Assembly: GCA_012295275.1 (NCBI GenBank)
Contig: CM022676.1
Location: 6,179,719-6,237,218, forward strand
Source: Chrysomallon squamiferum
Taxonomy: Eukaryota; Mollusca; Gastropoda; Neomphalida; Peltospiridae
Length of the DNA stretch: 57,500 nucleotides
Reading direction: 5' to 3'
The position numbers and the translations under genes are program-made. The notes under the pieces are model-generated. The model did no database searches and was not told where the DNA came from. It was given only the letters and a program-made list of their open reading frames with translations. This document shows positions 32,520-57,500 of the stretch, piece by piece (position 1 is the stretch's first letter; every line of letters starts with the position of its first letter).

Positions 32520-32870
32520 ATTATATATATATCTGACTACATAGTCCTTACTACAACCGGATCAGGATAAAACTATAGTCCTCCTGGAACCAGATGAATA
32601 TAAAACTTCAGTCCTCCTGCAACTACATGAATATCAGACTATAGTCCCTGGTCCTCCTGCAATCAGATGAATATAAAACTTCAGTCCTCCTACAACCAGA
32701 TGAATATCAGACTATAGTCCCTGGTCCTTCTGCAACCAGACGAATATAAAACTATAGACCTCCAACCAGATGAATATAAGACCACAGTTCTTTTCCAACT
32801 AAATAAATATTAGACCATATGGTCCTCCTAAAACCAGAATGAAAATGAATAACACAACTTTCACAAACCA
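32520..32870. repeat. Minisatellite, about 60-bp unit
   Basis: About six copies of ACTATAGTCCCTGGTCCTCC / CAACCAGATGAATATAAAAC. No coding potential. Confidence 0.8.
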
Positions 32871-33219
32871 ATTCAATAAAAAAAAATCATGAATACGACT
32901 TGTAATAACAACAGCAACAACAAAAAGGGTCTCTCTTTGACTTCTGAAACAAAATTATTCTAATTCATGAAAAAATTATAATTCTAGCCTTCAAGCCATA
33001 CAAAACAGCAATCCTGTTCTTATTCAGCCATGTTGTATTGGATTTATGAATATCCAAGATTTATTCATGATAAAAATAAGACAGCCCTCTTTTGATACAT
33101 TTTGTTTGAATCATGAAAATTACACAATTCAGTTCTCGTGTAAAACAAATTTTAGTGGATACAAAATTTCAAATTTCTTGAATCAGTGAAGGGAAATTAT
33201 GAAAATTAAGACTCTTATT

Positions 33220-33880
33220 ACAGTTCTCACCTCAATAAAATTATGAAAATTATTACCATAGTTGTTCTTACCCAAATAAATTATGAAAATCATGTTACTC
33301 TGCCCTCATAAAAGAATTAATAAATCTTGAAAATTCCTCCTAAAATCAAAATTTTGTAAAAATTATTATTATAGTCCTCATATGAATAAATCATGAAAAT
33401 TATGAATAAAGTCTTCACATCAAGAAATTGTGAAGATTACTGCTGTAGTTCATGAAATTGTTATAGTCCCCACATCTATAAATCTTGAATATTATTATTA
33501 TTATAGTCCTTACATGAATAAATCATGAAAACAATGACTATAGTCCTAACAACTATAAACTGTTAAAATTATGAATGTAGTCCTCATGAAAATCAGATTA
33601 TACTTGGTCCTCCTAAAACCAGTAAATCATGAAATTACTTTAGTCCCCATATCAGTAAATCATTAAAATGATGACTACAGTCCTCATATCAATAAATCAT
33701 AAAAATTGTGACTATTGTTCTGCTTAAAATGATCAATCTTGAAAATTATTGTTACAGACTTCACATTAATAAATCAAGGAACATTGTGACTACAAGTCAT
33801 CCTAAAATAAAAAAAAAAAAAAAAAATTCCTGAAAATTATGACTAAATCTTCCTGACATGAATAAATCCTGAAAATAAGA
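33220..33880. repeat. Minisatellite, about 36-40 bp unit, many diverged copies
   Basis: Repeated AATAAATCATGAAAATTATG followed by ACTATAGTCCTCAT. It shares the TATAGTCCT word with the adjacent 32520-32870 array, so the two may have a common origin. Confidence 0.75.
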
Positions 33881-34319
33881 TAACACAGTCCTAGTCCTCT
33901 TCTTCAAAATAACAATGAATTATGGACAAACAATTAACAATTTTAATCAGATCAGTAACACTTGGGCCACACAAAGTTACAAGTATGACATATGATTCAC
34001 GAAATATTGGCAAATTTTCTTCACTGAAATGCATTTGAATTATTATTATAAACCATACAAAGAAGAAGAATGATGAATAAGAAATGGTAACGTTACAAAT
34101 TTTCACACCAATCACATCTGGATTATATAAAAAAAAAAAAATAATAATAATAATATTCTGTAGTACACTAAATCAAAATTAAGTATCAAGAACTGAATCT
34201 TTTATTGGCACTAATTGTTTAAAAAAAAAAAAAATTAATTACAATTCGTTAATTATATTTTCGGCTTTTTCGTTATTGCACTGTGATTACAAACAAATTA
34301 TGCATAAACCTGAAATATG

Positions 34320-34521
34320 AGTAAATGCAAGTGTTTTGTGTATAATCGTTGTATGTGTAAATGTGTTTGTGTGTGTAGATGTATGTTTTGCATGTCTGTA
34401 TATATATATACATGAATGTGTGTGGATAGATATGTGTTTTTGTGTATTTGTGTGCTGTCCACAGGTGTGTATATGTATATTTTTGTACATTTGTGTTTGT
34501 GTTATATATGTGTCTGTGTGA

Positions 34522-34562
<41 letters not shown>
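34320..34562. repeat. TG-rich tract with pure (TG)n end
   Basis: Imperfect GT-rich sequence ends in a pure run at about 34524-34562. The open frames on both strands are low-complexity. Confidence 0.9.
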
Positions 34563-34566
<4 letters not shown>

Positions 34567-36105
34567 GACACGTAGTCAAGTATTCATGTGTATTGTACAT
34601 TTCATATAAATATATCTGTGTGTGATTTATCGTTTGAGAAAATTTTAATTTTTTCAAAGAATAGTATGTATGTAGCAGTAAATAAATTCTGTGTTTTACA
34701 TGGAGGACTGAGGTAAAAAAAATAAAGAATTAAAAAAAAAAAAAAAATTTAAAAAAAGAATTAAGAAAATAATAATAATAACCTAATAATTAACAAACCT
34801 GTTAATTAATGATTTAAAAATAATTAACAATTATTATTAATTACATACAGAGATAAAGTATAAGTATGTAATATATTAAAAATAATTGTCCTTTATTTAT
34901 TAACTTACTAATTATTATTATTGTAGGTAATTTTATTTATCTATTTAGTTGGGTTTTTTTTTTTTTTTCTGAAAATAACTGCCAAGAAAGGAAAAAAAGA
35001 ATAAAAAAATGAAATGATAACACTTGTGTAATGGGAAATTGATTTTTAAATAAATAAATAAATAAATAGAACAAAAGCAACAAATGTGAAAAAAGATAAA
35101 ATTAAATATAAATATTCTTTAATTCTCAATATTATCTAAAAAAAAATAAAAAAAAATTTAAAAATAATAATAATAAAAAAAAAGAAAGAAAAAAAAAATT
35201 ATAATACAAAATAATATTGATTTCTGTTGTCCAATCCAGTTTACAGAAATGGCTATCATAAACAATAACAAAATGAAAATAAAATGTTTTCGATGTCTCA
35301 TGGATTCAGTTTACGCAAAAAATAAAAATTAGATTTCTGATAAACAATGTGATGTCCAAAAAAAATAAAAAAATAAAAAAATTAAAAAATGGGACTTGCA
35401 TTTCATTGTCACTAAGTAATAACAAAAATGGAAACAAAATAAACTGAATAAATCTTTAAAATTACACATTTATAATTTATTATTTGAAATTCTGAAAAGA
35501 TTACAAAATAAAATTTTGGAGTAAAGTTTTACTTGTAAAGTTATGTAAATCAAGTTTAGTTTGAATAAGTATATATTTTTTTGTTTAATTTGAATAAAAC
35601 GTTTTAGATTAATTTGAAAAAATATAATTACAAGTTTTTATTAATGTTTTTTTTTTTATTTAGTTTAATCTAATTTGCTTGTGTAATAATTTTGCTTAAT
35701 GTTTTTTTTTTTCTTTTTAATAAATCATAAAGATTATTATTATTATTATTATTTTAGAGATAGAGAATAGTAATAAATAATAAAAGTAAATAAATAAGCA
35801 TTTAAATAAGTAATAAATAAATAAATATTAATAATTCAGTTCCTCTTTCATGTATGCAATAATCTGAGTGTCTGATCACATTTTTATAATTACTTTATAC
35901 TTATAGTAACAAAAATAAAAATAAAAATAAATAATAATAATAATAATAATTTCTTTGCAGAATCCCACCCCTTCTCTTAAATAAATTAGCACAATGGAAA
36001 CAGAAATTGAATCTTCAGTTCTGGAATATTATGATAGATTATGGAGTATATTTTATTTTTTCTTCTTCTTTTTTTCAGATCAGAGCAGCCATATTGAAAG
36101 CAGTG

Positions 36106-55760
<19,655 letters not shown>

Positions 55761-55804
55761 CTGAAATAGATTTTATACATATACATAGATAGATATAGAT
55801 AGAT

Positions 55805-55808
55805 ATAG

Positions 55809-55851
<43 letters not shown>

Positions 55852-55911
55852 GATACATTCATGTACATATGCACATGTACAAACATACATATATACAAAT
55901 ACTCCCATAAG

Positions 55912-55958
<47 letters not shown>

Positions 55959-56115
55959 ATATATATATCTAGCTAGGTATGTATGTTTATATATGTGTGT
56001 ATGTTTATATATGTGTGTGTGTGTGTATGTGTGTTTGTGTGTGTTATTTATGTATGTATCTATGTATGTATGTAAATATAATTATATGTGTGTGTATGTA
56101 TGTATGTATGTTTGT
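55805..56115. repeat. AC, TA and GTAT simple repeats
   Basis: A (AC)n run at about 55813-55839, (TA)n at about 55918-55956, then GTGT/GTAT-rich sequence. In the intron upstream (in the gene) of the first visible GRAMD1 exon. Confidence 0.9.
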
Positions 56116-56304
56116 ATGTATCTATGAAAATAACACACATACATGATTATGTACATATGTATGTAATTTGATTCTTAAGGGTATTTGGGAAAAAGAGAAA
56201 GACAGATATGGAAAGAGTTGGGGAGAGAAAAAAACAACAAATAGGTTGGGAGATATACAGAAAGAAAAAAGAGAAAAACAGAGCAGTAAAGAAAGATGAA
56301 AGGG

Positions 56305-56307
<3 letters not shown>

Positions 56308-56370
<63 letters not shown>
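56308..56370. repeat. (GA)n microsatellite
   Basis: Pure GA run. The ERER and SLSL open frames over it are artefacts. Confidence 0.95.
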
Positions 56371-56674
56371 AAGCGAGCGAGAGAGAGAAAGAAAACAAAA
56401 CAACACACCAGTACATAGATACATTATTGTAAACATAAACATTTATATATAAGATCAGGGTAAATATAATTATTAATATTACAAATACACTAGAATAACA
56501 CTGTTATTGTTGGTGTTGCTTTTAAAATATATATATATATATTAATATCAAACTGTACAGAATGACAGCTGTTTCCATTAATCTGTATCATCAGTGATGT
56601 GTAAAATGTATCTGTTAATATCTATTTGTATCAGTGTAAATTACTTTTGTTTAATAGATAGTGATAAATAAAAC

Positions 56675-56765
56675 AACCTTGTAAGTTGTAAACACAATGG
56701 TTAAGCCATGTTGTTTAGCAGAGTAGGTAGTGAGATCAAATCTAGACAGACAGCACAAAATTAAA
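56675..56765 (+). mobile_element. tRNA-like SINE remnant (weak)
   Basis: CAATGGTTAAGCCATGTTGT and GTGAGATCAAATCTAGAC vaguely fit A and B boxes of a tRNA-derived SINE; an A-rich tail follows. Low confidence because the sequence is short and diverged. Confidence 0.3.
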
Positions 56766-57093
56766 AAAATTAAAATAATAAATAAAGAAAGAAATAATAA
56801 ATAAATAAATAAATAATAAAGAAAAATAAAAATAAAAATAAATATAAAAAATAAAATTAAATTAAAATTAAAATTAAATAAATTAAACATTTAAGAATTT
56901 AAAATTTAAATAAATAAATCTGAAATCAAAATTTTCTCCTTATATTTTTGAATAAATCAAGATTACAACTTGATCTAACCCAGATGAGTAACGTAGTTGA
57001 ATGCACTGAAAAAAGTGTTAACGTCTTTTTGTATATTTTAAATAGATTTGTGTATGTTAGTGGACATTTTTTTTAGTGTACTCTTTTGTGTTT

Positions 57094-57100
57094 GTGTGTG

Positions 57101-57196
<96 letters not shown>
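57094..57196. repeat. (TA)n-(GA)n microsatellite
   Basis: TA run followed by about 85 bases of pure GA, the same architecture as 44437-44558. Confidence 0.95.
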
Positions 57197-57198
<2 letters not shown>

Positions 57199-57500
57199 AA
57201 CACACACACATACAAACACACACACGCACACATATATATTTATACATGAGTATGCAAACTTGTTCAGTATGTGTATACATATAAGTAAATGCATGGTTCT
57301 ATCTATAGGTATGGGTATGTGCATGCATATTAGGCTTTGACATTCACATTAAAATAATATTTATTTATTTTTGTTTAATGTTTATTTTATTTACTGTCTA
57401 CAATTAAAAAGAAATCTGAGTAGACTTGTATTGATTTCTGTAAACTCAATATAACATATGTTACCATCTTTATATTATTAAAACAATAAAAAAATAATGT

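Larger units (their letters stand above)
28663..36105. other. Convergent region between PIH1D2 and GRAMD1, repeat-rich
   Basis: 7.4 kb with no recognisable exon. It holds both 3' UTRs, a (TC)n(AC)n tract at 29275-29312, minisatellites at 30715-31245, 32520-32870 and 33220-33880, a TG tract at 34500-34562, and many AAT/A-rich runs. Open frames here are repeat or AT-rich artefacts. Confidence 0.6.

Overview
This window looks like nuclear DNA of an animal, most likely a marine mollusc. It is very AT-rich, its genes are split by many AT-rich introns with GT-AG boundaries, and microsatellites and minisatellites are abundant. It also holds decayed pieces of a tRNA-like, SINE-type repeat that I recall from marine molluscs. 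The mollusc call is from memory and has not been searched. No prokaryotic gene, rRNA, CRISPR array or intact transposon was seen.

Four conserved genes can be assembled exon by exon. (1) ETHE1 (persulfide dioxygenase), + strand, <1-9391, 5' part outside the window. (2) U2AF1 (small subunit of the U2AF splicing factor), - strand, 24394-16279, complete, with two alternative copies of one exon. (3) PIH1D2 (dynein-assembly co-chaperone), + strand, 25257-28662, complete, head to head with U2AF1 across about 0.86 kb. (4) GRAMD1/Aster (ER-anchored sterol transporter), - strand, 55760-36106, 16 exons carrying GRAM, VASt and membrane segments, N-terminal exons outside the window. ETHE1 and U2AF1 converge across 9392-16278; PIH1D2 and GRAMD1 converge across 28663-36105. 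The genes do not form one pathway.

The most unusual signal is a repeated pattern. Tandem repeats in this window often start at an exon-intron junction and copy the exon edge together with its splice site into the intron. It is seen at GRAMD1 donors 45620 (exact 83-bp period), 44227, 49146, 48290 and 55473, at GRAMD1 acceptors 46737 and 36195, and in an extreme form in ETHE1, where the third visible exon is broken up inside a 1.5-kb minisatellite that seems to be built partly from the exon's own sequence. One array (43800-44226) consists of five CAG|GTAAGT-type motifs, the form of recursive (zero-length-exon) splice sites.

Other notable points are a mutually exclusive exon pair in U2AF1 at a different exon from the known vertebrate pair, a one-base frameshift in a T run of GRAMD1 (53806-53809) that may be a sequencing error, a CTCF-like site at 15376, and a 790-bp TG tract in a GRAMD1 intron.
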